DNA of 32,859 nucleotides from Burkholderiales bacterium (lineage in GTDB: Bacteria > Pseudomonadota > Gammaproteobacteria > Burkholderiales > Usitatibacteraceae), in NCBI GenBank assembly GCA_017853245.1, contig JAFMJY010000018.1, positions 1 through 32,859 of the forward strand, read 5' to 3'. The notes beneath the pieces were generated by a model. The model searched no databases. It was not told the origin of the DNA and saw nothing but the letters and a program-made list of their open reading frames with translations. The translations under genes and the position numbers were made by a program. Below, one piece after another: positions 1 through 6,932 of the stretch. Within the stretch, counting starts at the first letter, position 1, and each line of letters begins with the position of its first letter.

Positions 1-123
1 GGCATCGGCACATCGCGCGCCTTCAGCATCCACCCGCAGGCGGGCGCCTACGCGAGCCTCGGCATGGGCTTGCACGGCGTGTTAGGCGCTGTCTTGATCC
101 CCATGCTCATGGCGTGGGTGTAG
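1..123 (+). CDS. LrgB/CidB-family membrane protein, C-terminal end only
   Basis: The first 40 codons in frame 1 run to a TAG at 121-123. They encode GIGTSRAF, then HPQAGAYASLGMGLHGV and a hydrophobic end. This matches the conserved C-terminus of LrgB/CidB/YohK proteins, where a GIGTARA motif is followed by a small-residue-rich final membrane helix. LrgB is a polytopic inner-membrane protein that works with LrgA; the pair is linked to murein hydrolase control and, in some bacteria, to pyruvate or glycolate export. The rest of the gene, and any lrgA, lies to the left of the window. The next gene starts 8 bp downstream on the same strand, so the two are probably co-transcribed. Family assignment rests on a short fragment but the motif is distinctive. 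Confidence 0.75.
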   Translation, partial: GIGTSRAFSIHPQAGAYASLGMGLHGVLGAVLIPMLMAWV

Positions 124-131
124 CCGACACC

Positions 132-986
132 ATGGCCACCCTCGACATCGCGCCGCTCGCCCAGTGGGTTGGCCGATCGGAATCCCGCGACGACGTCGTG
201 ACTCTCGCGCCGTTGCGCGCCCTCGCCTCGACGCTCGACTATCCGGATGAGCCGTGGCCAGCGACTCGCGAGGTGCCCCCCTTCTGGCACTGGCTGTACT
301 TTCTTCCTACCCATCGGCAATCGGAACTGGGCCCCGACGGCCACGCGGAGCGCGGCGGCTTCCTGCCGCCCGTGGCGCTGCCGCGCCGCATGTGGGCGGG
401 CAGCCGAATCACGTTTGCCGCGCCGCTGCGCCCCGGGCAATCGATGCGCCGGACATCCACCATCGAAGCTGTTCGCGCCAAGGATGGCCGCACGGGCAGC
501 CTCGTCTTCGTCACCGTTCGCCACGAAGTTCGCGCCGAGGGAGCGCTCTCGCTTGTCGAACATCAGGACATCGTCTATCGCGATGCGCCGAAAGCCGGCG
601 AGCCCGGCCCGGCTCCCGTCGCGGCATCGTCATCGCCAGCCTGGTCCCGGCGCATCGTGCCCGACCCCGTGCTGCTGTTCCGATACTCGGCGCTCACGTT
701 CAACGGCCACCGTATCCACTACGACCAGCCCTTCACCGTTCGCGACGAAGGCTACCCGGAAATCATCGTGCACGGCCCGCTGATCGCCACGTTGCTGTTG
801 GACCTCCTGCATCGCTCCCAGCCCGGCGCCCGGGTGAGTGAATTCTCATTCCGGGCGATGCGGCCACTGTTTTCCGGCACGGCGTTCGACGTGTGCGGCG
901 AGCGCCGGGGCAGCGGAAAAGTGCAGTTGTGGGCACGGTCGCCCGAGGGGCATGTTGCGATGCAGGCCGAGGCGACGCTTGGCTAG
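132..986 (+). CDS. HTD2/mesaconyl-C4-CoA hydratase-like MaoC-family dehydratase
   Basis: A 284-aa protein with the two-hot-dog layout of the FAS1-type dehydratase / HTD2 / mesaconyl-C(4)-CoA hydratase group. It has an N-terminal degenerate hot dog starting with LAQWVGR, and a C-terminal catalytic hot dog carrying FNGHRIHYD, the hydratase motif with the active-site His and Asp, followed by a PEIIVHGPL segment. Members hydrate enoyl thioesters such as mesaconyl-C4-CoA or itaconyl-CoA, or dehydrate 3-hydroxyacyl thioesters. The exact substrate cannot be read from the sequence. I chose the ATG at 132 because family members begin close to the DxxxLxxWxGR motif; a GTG at 114 would overlap the lrgB end and add six residues. 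No CoA-transferase or lyase of an itaconate or methylaspartate pathway is visible nearby. It converges on the TauE gene with a 10-bp gap. Confidence 0.8.
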   Translation: MATLDIAPLAQWVGRSESRDDVVTLAPLRALASTLDYPDEPWPATREVPPFWHWLYFLPTHRQSELGPDGHAERGGFLPPVALPRRMWAGSRITFAAPLRPGQSMRRTSTIEAVRAKDGRTGSLVFVTVRHEVRAEGALSLVEHQDIVYRDAPKAGEPGPAPVAASSSPAWSRRIVPDPVLLFRYSALTFNGHRIHYDQPFTVRDEGYPEIIVHGPLIATLLLDLLHRSQPGARVSEFSFRAMRPLFSGTAFDVCGERRGSGKVQLWARSPEGHVAMQAEATLG

Positions 987-993
987 CGGCGTC

Positions 994-1007
994 GGCTCAG
1001 CTGAGCC
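994..1007. repeat. 14-bp perfect palindrome at a convergent gene junction
   Basis: GGCTCAGCTGAGCC is a perfect palindrome lying 8 bp past the stop of the plus-strand hydratase and overlapping the last codons of the minus-strand TauE gene. It can fold as a 5-bp stem with a 4-nt loop in RNA from either strand. No T-run follows on either side, so a classical intrinsic terminator is not supported; a weak bidirectional terminator or RNA-stabilising hairpin is possible. Confidence 0.4.
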
Positions 1008-1752
1008 CCTTGAGCATGAGGCTCAGCCCCATCAGCACCATCACGATGGTGATGCCCTTCTCGAACTGGGCCTGGCTGATGCGCGAGCGGATCTGCATGC
1101 CGGCAACAATACCCGCCACGGTGGGCACGAGGGCGAAGGCCGAGTAGAGCAGCACCGGGCCCGTCAGCACCGCCGCCTGCGCCAGGAAAATGGCCATGGC
1201 GCTCCCCCCCAGCAGGAAAAGGAACGCGATGGCGGCAGTGAAGAGGTCCTTCGGCAGCCTCAACATGGTGAGGTACACGAGGAGCGGCGCGGCATAAAAG
1301 CCCGTGATCCCACCCAGGACGCCCGAAAAGGCGGCCACGGGCGGCCCGGCCAGGCCTTCCTTGCGCGCATCCAACTGGTAGCTCGGCCGGAACAGCCGCA
1401 CGAGTGGCTGCACGAGCACCACGCATCCCATGAGGATGTAGAGCGTGCCGGGGCTCAATCGCACCAGCACTTGCGTGCCGGCGCCAATGCCCAGCATCAG
1501 GGCGAGGCCCGTCCATCGAAAACGCCTCCAGACGGTGCCGAGCTGCCCCCCCTGCACGGACTGCCAGATGTTGGTGACGAAAATGGGAACCGTGAGGATG
1601 GCCAGCGCTTTGGGCACCGGCATGGTGAGCGCGAGGATCGGAACAGCAATGAGCGGAAGCCCGAGCCCCAGCGCGCCCTTTGCGAAGCCGCCGAGAAAAA
1701 GGCCCGCCGTGCCGGCCACGACAGCCAATAATGGCAGCGACTCGGATGCCAT
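997..1752 (-). CDS. TauE/SafE-family membrane permease
   Basis: A 251-aa, almost wholly hydrophobic protein with about eight membrane segments in two repeats. The N-terminal half begins with LFLGGFAKGALGLGLPL, the hallmark of the TauE/SafE (formerly DUF81) family, and the second half has FSGVLGGITGFYAAPLLVY at the equivalent place. Members export sulfite, sulfoacetate, taurine-derived or other small organosulfur anions across the inner membrane, but most are uncharacterised and the substrate here is unknown. The ATG at 1752 is preferred; a TTG at 1758 is in frame and abuts the stop of the upstream gene. The gap from the DUF2817 gene is 6 bp, so the two are almost certainly one transcript. Nothing in the neighbourhood encodes sulfur metabolism. 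Confidence 0.85.
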   Translation of the reverse strand: MASESLPLLAVVAGTAGLFLGGFAKGALGLGLPLIAVPILALTMPVPKALAILTVPIFVTNIWQSVQGGQLGTVWRRFRWTGLALMLGIGAGTQVLVRLSPGTLYILMGCVVLVQPLVRLFRPSYQLDARKEGLAGPPVAAFSGVLGGITGFYAAPLLVYLTMLRLPKDLFTAAIAFLFLLGGSAMAIFLAQAAVLTGPVLLYSAFALVPTVAGIVAGMQIRSRISQAQFEKGITIVMVLMGLSLMLKGLS

Positions 1753-1758
1753 GGGCAA

Positions 1759-2865
1759 TCAGGGTGCCTGGCCGGCGAGCCCGGCAACGGCCTGGCAAAG
1801 GAAGACTTCAGACGCCTTGAGCACCGCCTCGCGCCATTCGGGCGCGCTCGGATAGAACGCCTCGACATAGTCGGCGCGCACGCGCTCGGCCAGCGCAGGG
1901 TCGCGGTCGGCATGGCGCCGCAGCCAGCAGAGCGACAGGCTCGCCTTTTGCATTTCCACACGCGAGCGAGTGCCGAACTCGATGGCCGTCGCTGTCGTCT
2001 CCACGCCAGGCAGGAGATCGACAAACGCATCGATCAGCAGGCCCTTGTAAACCGCGAGCGCCTTGTGCGTGGAGCCCTGTCGGTTCACGGCTCGCTCGCC
2101 CCACCAGCGCCGCGCGCGCTCCCAGGCGGGCGAGCCCGGGGCGTGAAAGCACAGGAACACATGCTCGCACCAGCCACCGATGCCAGTGTGAAGGTCGATC
2201 AGCGCCGCGGCCTTTGCGCCCGCAACGTGCTCGGCAATGGCGGCGCGAAAAGCCTGGTTGCTCCACTGCTCGCGCCGGCCGCCGTAGAAAACGCCGTCCG
2301 GAAAATCGTACTGGCCTCCGTTGTAGGCGTCCGAAAACGCCTGCTCCCCCACGCGCGCCCGGAAGGCGTCCAAGGCGGCGAAGATTCCCGCCACGGAGGC
2401 TTCCGTCCATTCGCTGGGCACCAGCGAGGAATGCAACTCGGCGTAGCCGGGGTTGGCTCGGGGCCCCGCGCCATGGTCGATGAAGTTGCGGTTGAGGTCG
2501 ACATTCTCCTCCGTCGTCCGATGCCGATGCGCGAAGCCCCACGGGTTGATGCCATGCAGAAAGACCACGGCTGTGTCTGGCGGCAGCCTCGACGGGCCCG
2601 GCCCCGACAGCCACGCGGATTGAACCGCAGACCCGGAGTAGCCCTCGATGCCGTGCGTGCCGCTCGCCACCACCAGCCGATTCGGCGCCGCCGGGTCGCC
2701 CGCGACGGCCACATCGAGGTACAACCCTTCCCCCTCGGGGCCACGCTGCATCGCGTGCTCCATGGACGTCACGCGCGCGCGCGCCGCGAGCGCAGCCGAG
2801 AGAAAGCGCTCGCGCGCTTCGGTGTATCGGGCAGCAAAAAAATTCAATCCTGCGGCCTGCGACAT
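1759..2865 (-). CDS. DUF2817 M14-like zinc carboxypeptidase-fold protein
   Basis: A 368-aa protein of the DUF2817 family, which has the M14 carboxypeptidase fold. The visible metal-site pattern is intact: SGTHGIEGYSG (His and Glu ligands) near residue 68, VDLNRNF near 122, DLHTGIGG (third ligand His) near 222, and EFGT near 293, which carries the likely catalytic Glu. There is no signal peptide, so it is probably cytoplasmic. M14-fold members hydrolyse C-terminal residues, amides or aminoacyl esters; the substrate of this group is unknown. A GGAG sits 7 bp upstream of the ATG. The gene heads a two-gene unit with the TauE/SafE permease and is divergent from the acyl-CoA synthetase fragment, with 59 bp between them. 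Confidence 0.85.
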   Translation of the reverse strand: MSQAAGLNFFAARYTEARERFLSAALAARARVTSMEHAMQRGPEGEGLYLDVAVAGDPAAPNRLVVASGTHGIEGYSGSAVQSAWLSGPGPSRLPPDTAVVFLHGINPWGFAHRHRTTEENVDLNRNFIDHGAGPRANPGYAELHSSLVPSEWTEASVAGIFAALDAFRARVGEQAFSDAYNGGQYDFPDGVFYGGRREQWSNQAFRAAIAEHVAGAKAAALIDLHTGIGGWCEHVFLCFHAPGSPAWERARRWWGERAVNRQGSTHKALAVYKGLLIDAFVDLLPGVETTATAIEFGTRSRVEMQKASLSLCWLRRHADRDPALAERVRADYVEAFYPSAPEWREAVLKASEVFLCQAVAGLAGQAP

Positions 2866-2924
2866 CGAGTCACTCCGTCGTTATCGTGGCGCCAAGACCC
2901 GCAGGACACGACGCACCCGCCTTC

Positions 2925-3245
2925 ATGGATCATACCGTTCCCTTCAACCTCGGCGACCTTTACGACCGGGCGCAGGACCCCGACAAAATCGCGCTGATCG
3001 ACGCCGGAGTCGACGGCCATCCGCGCGAATACACCTATCGCGAGTTCGAGGCGCTTATCTGTGCGTGCGCGCGCGGGCTGGCTCGGCGCAGCCTCGAGCG
3101 GGGCGACTCGGTGGCCATCGCGGCGCGTATCAGGATTCCCCCGGCTGCCGGCCACATTCTCGGCAGCCAGGCCATTCGCGTCATCCACGCGAAGGTGGTG
3201 TTCTGGGACCGCGGCGCCACGTCCCAATCGCTGAGCAGCGAATAA
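2925..3245 (+). pseudogene. Decayed N-terminal remnant of an AMP-dependent acyl-CoA synthetase
   Basis: From the ATG at 2925 the frame encodes about 106 residues. The first 70 look like the start of a long-chain or aryl acyl-CoA synthetase: FNLGDLYDRAQDPDKIALID, then REYTYREFE and RGLARRSLERGDSVAI. After this the expected segment (loss of SANRAEYLAAYFG-like residues) is missing. A short stretch ending AKVVFWDRG resembles the next conserved block (AKLVFCDR in intact relatives), as if small in-frame deletions had occurred. The frame then stops. All catalytic motifs, including the P-loop, adenylation core and C-terminal lid, are absent; intact enzymes are about 500 residues. Identity of the first part is fairly sure; the reading of the tail as deletions is inference. 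A GTG at 2886 could extend the frame but adds nothing recognisable. Confidence 0.65.
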
Positions 3246-3265
3246 GGCGGGCCGGGGCGGTCGTT

Positions 3266-3271
3266 TACAAT
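3266..3271 (+). promoter_or_regulatory. Candidate -10 box upstream of the polysaccharide ABC exporter
   Basis: TACAAT within CGTTTACAATCG is a good -10 hexamer and an unusually AT-rich spot in this sequence. No convincing -35 lies 16-18 bp upstream. It would start a transcript with a leader of about 80 nt before the GTG at 3358, containing the hairpin at 3316-3339. Confidence 0.3.
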
Positions 3272-3315
3272 CGGCGGGCCGCGGTCGTCGCGCTGGCCAA
3301 CGGCATTGAACCCAT

Positions 3316-3339
3316 CCTCGGGACATCATTTCCCCGAGG
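3316..3339 (+). repeat. 7-bp perfect inverted repeat (leader hairpin) before wzt-like gene
   Basis: CCTCGGG (3316-3322) and CCCGAGG (3333-3339) are exact reverse complements separated by a 10-nt AT-richer loop. The hairpin ends 18 nt before the GTG start of the ABC ATPase. No T-run follows it, so it is more likely a leader structure or the scar of a rearrangement than a terminator. Confidence 0.45.
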
Positions 3340-3357
3340 CACTGCGCCCCTCCGCCC

Positions 3358-4578
3358 GTGCCCAAGCCCGACACTCTCATCAGCCTGGAAGGCGTTTCCA
3401 AGGAATACCCCAAGCTCGTGACGGGCCGGGATCGCCTGCGCACGATGGCGAACCTGTTCCTGCGCCGCCGGGCGCCTCCCGGTTTCCGGGCACTCCATGA
3501 CGTCACGCTGCGCGTGGACCGTGGCGAGTCAGTGGGAATCATCGGCGAGAACGGGGCGGGAAAGTCGACGCTGCTCAAGGTCATCGCGGGGGTGACTCGG
3601 CCTTCGGCAGGCAAGGTGGCCGTGAGCGGGCGCGTGGGCGCGCTGCTCGAGCTCGGCACAGGCTTTCACATGGAATACACCGGCCGAGAGAACATCCGGC
3701 TGTCCGGGGCGCTCGCCGGCCTCTCCCCCCGGGAGACCTCGCGCAAGTCGGCGGCGATCATCGAGTTCGCCGACATCGGCGAGCACATCGACGACCCCAT
3801 CAAGCACTACTCTTCCGGCATGGTCGTGAGGCTGGGGTTCGCCGTCGCCACCGCCCTCGAGCCGGAGGTGCTCATCACCGACGAGGCCCTGGCCGTCGGC
3901 GACGAGTCCTTCCAGCGCAAGTGCATTCGCTGGCTCACGGACTTCCGCGCGTCCGGCGGCACGCTGCTGCTGGTCTCGCACAGCATGTATCACGTCCAGT
4001 CGCTCTGTAACCGCGCGGTGTGGATTGACCACGGCCAGGTTCGCCGGGAGGGCCCCGCCCACGATGTCACCCGGGAGTATCTCGCCTGGCATGAGCGAAG
4101 TGCCGCCAACTTGCCCCAGCCTCAGGCGCAGGCCACGCCCAACAACGCGATCCCCAGGGTGCTGTCTCTGTGGGCCGAGGACGGAAGCGGTCGCGAGGCC
4201 CATGCCTTTCCCATGGGCACGACCGTGACATTTCAGGGCACCGCCTTCGACCCGCACGACGCCCCCCCCGTGCTCCTGGTGGGGATCGTTCGCATCAATG
4301 GCACCGGGGTATGCGGCCTGCATTCCCACGACCACGGCTACCAGCCGGTTCGCGTCTCGCCGAAGCACTTTGCCTTTGCGATTCGCTTCGAGTCGCTACA
4401 ACTGCTTCCCGGTCAGTATGAGTTCCGCGCGCACGCCATGGACCCCGAGGGGCTGCGCCTGTTCGACACGGTCGTGGTCGAGTTCACGGTCACCGGGGAG
4501 ACGAGAGACTACGGTGTCGTCCGCCTCCCGCACGCGTGGCTGCCGGGCCGGGGCCAGCGCCCCGCCACCACGCCATGA
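3358..4578 (+). CDS. Wzt-like polysaccharide ABC exporter, ATP-binding subunit
   Basis: A 406-aa ABC ATPase of the O-antigen/teichoic acid exporter type. The nucleotide-binding domain holds Walker A GENGAGKST (63-71), signature YSSGM (151-155, the form typical of Wzt/TagH instead of LSGGQ), Walker B VLITDE (171-176) and an H-loop in LLVSHSMYHV. Residues from about 265 form an extra beta-rich C-terminal domain, as in Wzt proteins where it recognises the modified end of the finished glycan. It would power export of an undecaprenyl-linked polysaccharide with the permease that follows 13 bp downstream. The start is GTG; no ATG fits the N-terminus, and no clear Shine-Dalgarno is seen. No glycosyltransferase, methyltransferase or sugar-nucleotide gene lies nearby, so the glycan must be made from elsewhere. 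Confidence 0.9.
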   Translation: MPKPDTLISLEGVSKEYPKLVTGRDRLRTMANLFLRRRAPPGFRALHDVTLRVDRGESVGIIGENGAGKSTLLKVIAGVTRPSAGKVAVSGRVGALLELGTGFHMEYTGRENIRLSGALAGLSPRETSRKSAAIIEFADIGEHIDDPIKHYSSGMVVRLGFAVATALEPEVLITDEALAVGDESFQRKCIRWLTDFRASGGTLLLVSHSMYHVQSLCNRAVWIDHGQVRREGPAHDVTREYLAWHERSAANLPQPQAQATPNNAIPRVLSLWAEDGSGREAHAFPMGTTVTFQGTAFDPHDAPPVLLVGIVRINGTGVCGLHSHDHGYQPVRVSPKHFAFAIRFESLQLLPGQYEFRAHAMDPEGLRLFDTVVVEFTVTGETRDYGVVRLPHAWLPGRGQRPATTP

Positions 4579-4591
4579 GGGAGCCGGCGCC

Positions 4592-5383
4592 ATGCTGAAG
4601 GCCCTCGTCGCACACCGCTGGCTCGTATGGGAGCTGACACGCCAGGACGTTCAGGCCCGGTACAGGGGCTCTGTGCTCGGCATGGCCTGGCCCCTGCTCC
4701 AGCCGCTTTTGATGCTGCTGGTCTACACCTTCATTTTCTCTGCGGTGTTCAAGGCTCGCTGGCCCGGTGCCGCCACGGGCAGCAACCTCGATGCTGCCGT
4801 GGCGATCTTCACGGGCATGATCGTCCATGGCTTCCTCTCCGAGAGCCTCACCCGCGGGCCGACGCTGATCACCAGCAACCCGGATTTTGTGAAGCGGTCG
4901 GTATTCCCGGTGGGAATACTCTCGTGGGTCGCGCTGGGGACGGCAACATTCCAGGCCGCGGTCTGCCTGATGGTGCTGGCGGCGTTCCTCGCCGCCTCCT
5001 CCATCGGGCTTCAGTGGACCATCCTGTATCTGCCCCTGGTCATGGCGCCCCTCGCCCTCTTCGCGCTGGGGATCCTGTGGCTGCTGGCAGCCTTGGGGGC
5101 GTACGCCAAGGACGTCGGCCAGGTTTCCTCCTTTCTGTCGTCATTGCTGCTCTTCACCTCGCCCGTCTTCTTTCCGCTTGCCTCGCTACCCGAAGGATTT
5201 CGCGAAGTGGTCGCGGCAAACCCGCTCACGTTCTTCATCGAGGAATCCCGCAAGGTCGTGCTCTGGGGCGAGGCGCCCTCATGGCTCGCGTTGTCGCTGT
5301 ATCTCGTCGCCGGGCTGGCATTCGCTGTGTGGGCCAGCCGATGGTTCGAGTCTGTGCGTGGCGGCTTCGATGACGTCCTGTAG
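4592..5383 (+). CDS. Wzm-like polysaccharide ABC exporter, permease subunit
   Basis: A 263-aa ABC-2 type permease. The N-terminus has the family pattern LTRQDVQARYRGSVLGMAWP, with the amphipathic coupling helix leading into the first membrane segment, followed by about six hydrophobic helices. The C-terminal part contains FFIEESRKVVLWGE, as in Wzm/TagG proteins. It forms the membrane channel for a lipid-linked polysaccharide and pairs with the preceding ATPase. The ATG at 4592 is supported by a GAGGGAG-type ribosome site overlapping the ATPase stop, and by the typical start of the family. The same frame stays open far upstream inside the ATPase gene, but that part is out-of-frame noise. Gene order is ATPase then permease, the reverse of the common wzm-wzt order. 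Confidence 0.9.
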   Translation: MLKALVAHRWLVWELTRQDVQARYRGSVLGMAWPLLQPLLMLLVYTFIFSAVFKARWPGAATGSNLDAAVAIFTGMIVHGFLSESLTRGPTLITSNPDFVKRSVFPVGILSWVALGTATFQAAVCLMVLAAFLAASSIGLQWTILYLPLVMAPLALFALGILWLLAALGAYAKDVGQVSSFLSSLLLFTSPVFFPLASLPEGFREVVAANPLTFFIEESRKVVLWGEAPSWLALSLYLVAGLAFAVWASRWFESVRGGFDDVL

Positions 5384-5418
5384 CGCCTGAGTGCCGCACT
5401 GCACTTCCGCTCAAGCCC

Positions 5419-6930
5419 ATGCCTCAATCGTTCGCACGCTTCGACAATACCTATGCCCGTGAGCTGGAGGGTTTCTACACCCCCTGGCAACCCGCGCCAG
5501 CACGCGAACCGAAGCTGATTTATGTGAACCAGCCACTCGCGCTCGAGCTGAGCATCGACCTCACGGCCCTGGGCGAGGCTGCATCGAACGTATTCGCCGG
5601 CAACACCGTTCCCGAGGGAGCCGAGCCCATCGCGCAGGCCTACGCGGGGCACCAGTTCGGCGGATTTTCGCCTCGCCTGGGTGACGGCCGGGCCGTGCTG
5701 CTGGGCGAGGTGCTGGACCGCCACGGCCGTCGGCGCGACATCGCCCTCAAGGGCTCGGGCCGCACCCCTTACGCGCGCAATGGCGACGGCAAGGCCGCGG
5801 TTGGCCCGATGCTGCGCGAAGTCCTGCTCGGCGAAGCAATGCATGCCCTGGGCATCCCGACCACGCGCGCGCTGGCGGTGGCGGCTAGCGGGGAGCAGGT
5901 GATGCGCGAGGGAGCGCTGCCGGGCGCAGTGCTCACGCGCGTGGCGGCGAGCCATATCCGCGTAGGCACCTTCGAGTACTTTGCCGCAAGGCAGGAACAC
6001 GACAACCTCCGAAGGCTCGCCGACTACACCATCCGGCGCCATGACCCCTCGCTCGCACAGCGCCCAGACCGGTACGCCGCGCTCCTGGAAGCCGTTGTCG
6101 AGCGACAGGCGGGCCTCATCGCCCGCTGGATGAACGTGGGGTTCATCCACGGCGTCATGAACACCGACAACATGGCGCTCTCGGGGGAGACGATCGATTT
6201 CGGCCCGTGCGCCTTTCTCGAGGCTTATGACCCGGCCACCGTGTTCAGCTCCATCGACACCCACGGCCGTTATGCCTACGGCAACCAGCCCTCCATCGGG
6301 CAGTGGAACCTCACCCGGCTCGCCGAGGCGCTGCTGCCGCTGCTCGACACGGATGTCGACAAGGCAGTCGCCAGTGCCACCGACATCCTGAACACCTTCC
6401 CCGACCGCTATTTTCGCCATCTCCTGCAAGGCCAGCGCGCCAAGCTGGGCCTTGAACGGGCCAACGAGGCGGAGGCGGAGGCCGACTCCGCCTTGGCGGC
6501 CGATTGGCTGTCGCTGCTGCAGGCACACAAGGTGGACTTCACGCTGGGCTGGCGACGGCTCGCCGACGCGGCTGCGGGTGAGGTGGGGAAGTTGCGCAGC
6601 CTCTTCGATGAGCAGGCGGCACCCGACATGTGGCTCGCCCGCTGGCAAGCGCGCTGCGCCGACGAGGATTCCGCCAGCGGCCTCGAGCCTCGAGCAGCCC
6701 TCGCGGGGCGGGCCGCTCGCATCCGGGCGGCGAGCCCCTTCGTCATTGCCCGCAACCATCGCGTGGAGGAAGCGTTGGCAGCCGCCTCGGTCGATGGCAA
6801 CCTAGTGCCGTTCGAGCGCCTGCTGGGCGCGCTGCAACAACCGTTCAACGAGTCACCCGAGCTCGCCCCCTACGCCGAGCCCGCCCCGCCTGCCGTCACG
6901 GCCTGCTACAAGACTTTCTGCGGAACCTGA
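5419..6930 (+). CDS. selO: SelO/YdiU-family protein adenylyltransferase
   Basis: A 503-aa pseudokinase-fold enzyme that transfers AMP from ATP to Ser/Thr/Tyr of target proteins; in studied bacteria it acts in oxidative stress. Visible family blocks: AGHQFGGFSPRLGDGRA (76-92), IALKGSGRTPYARNGDG (108-124) with the ATP-binding Lys111, the RVGTFEYFA block (181-189), HGVMNTDNM (244-252) holding the catalytic loop residues, and DFGP (260-263) with the metal-binding Asp. Length fits the family. The protein ends CYKTFCGT, so a cysteine stands third from the end, the position of selenocysteine in human SELENOO; C496 lies five residues before it and could be its redox partner. It follows the exporter by 35 bp with no clear Shine-Dalgarno, and is 2 bp from the CorA gene. 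Confidence 0.95.
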   Translation: MPQSFARFDNTYARELEGFYTPWQPAPAREPKLIYVNQPLALELSIDLTALGEAASNVFAGNTVPEGAEPIAQAYAGHQFGGFSPRLGDGRAVLLGEVLDRHGRRRDIALKGSGRTPYARNGDGKAAVGPMLREVLLGEAMHALGIPTTRALAVAASGEQVMREGALPGAVLTRVAASHIRVGTFEYFAARQEHDNLRRLADYTIRRHDPSLAQRPDRYAALLEAVVERQAGLIARWMNVGFIHGVMNTDNMALSGETIDFGPCAFLEAYDPATVFSSIDTHGRYAYGNQPSIGQWNLTRLAEALLPLLDTDVDKAVASATDILNTFPDRYFRHLLQGQRAKLGLERANEAEAEADSALAADWLSLLQAHKVDFTLGWRRLADAAAGEVGKLRSLFDEQAAPDMWLARWQARCADEDSASGLEPRAALAGRAARIRAASPFVIARNHRVEEALAAASVDGNLVPFERLLGALQQPFNESPELAPYAEPAPPAVTACYKTFCGT

Positions 6931-6932
6931 CC

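Noticed and set aside
838-1731. 297-codon plus-strand open frame opposite the TauE gene
   Set aside because: The product is rich in His, Gln, Arg and Glu without structure, while the minus strand gives a typical TauE/SafE membrane protein.
3246-3357. Further remnants of the acyl-CoA synthetase after the stop
   Set aside because: I read all forward frames here and found no resemblance to later synthetase blocks.
5011-6759. Long open frame (582 codons) on the minus strand opposite selO
   Set aside because: It is antisense to a clear selO gene, has no recognisable domain and a low-complexity Arg/Gly/Ala-rich product, as expected from GC-rich third codon positions.
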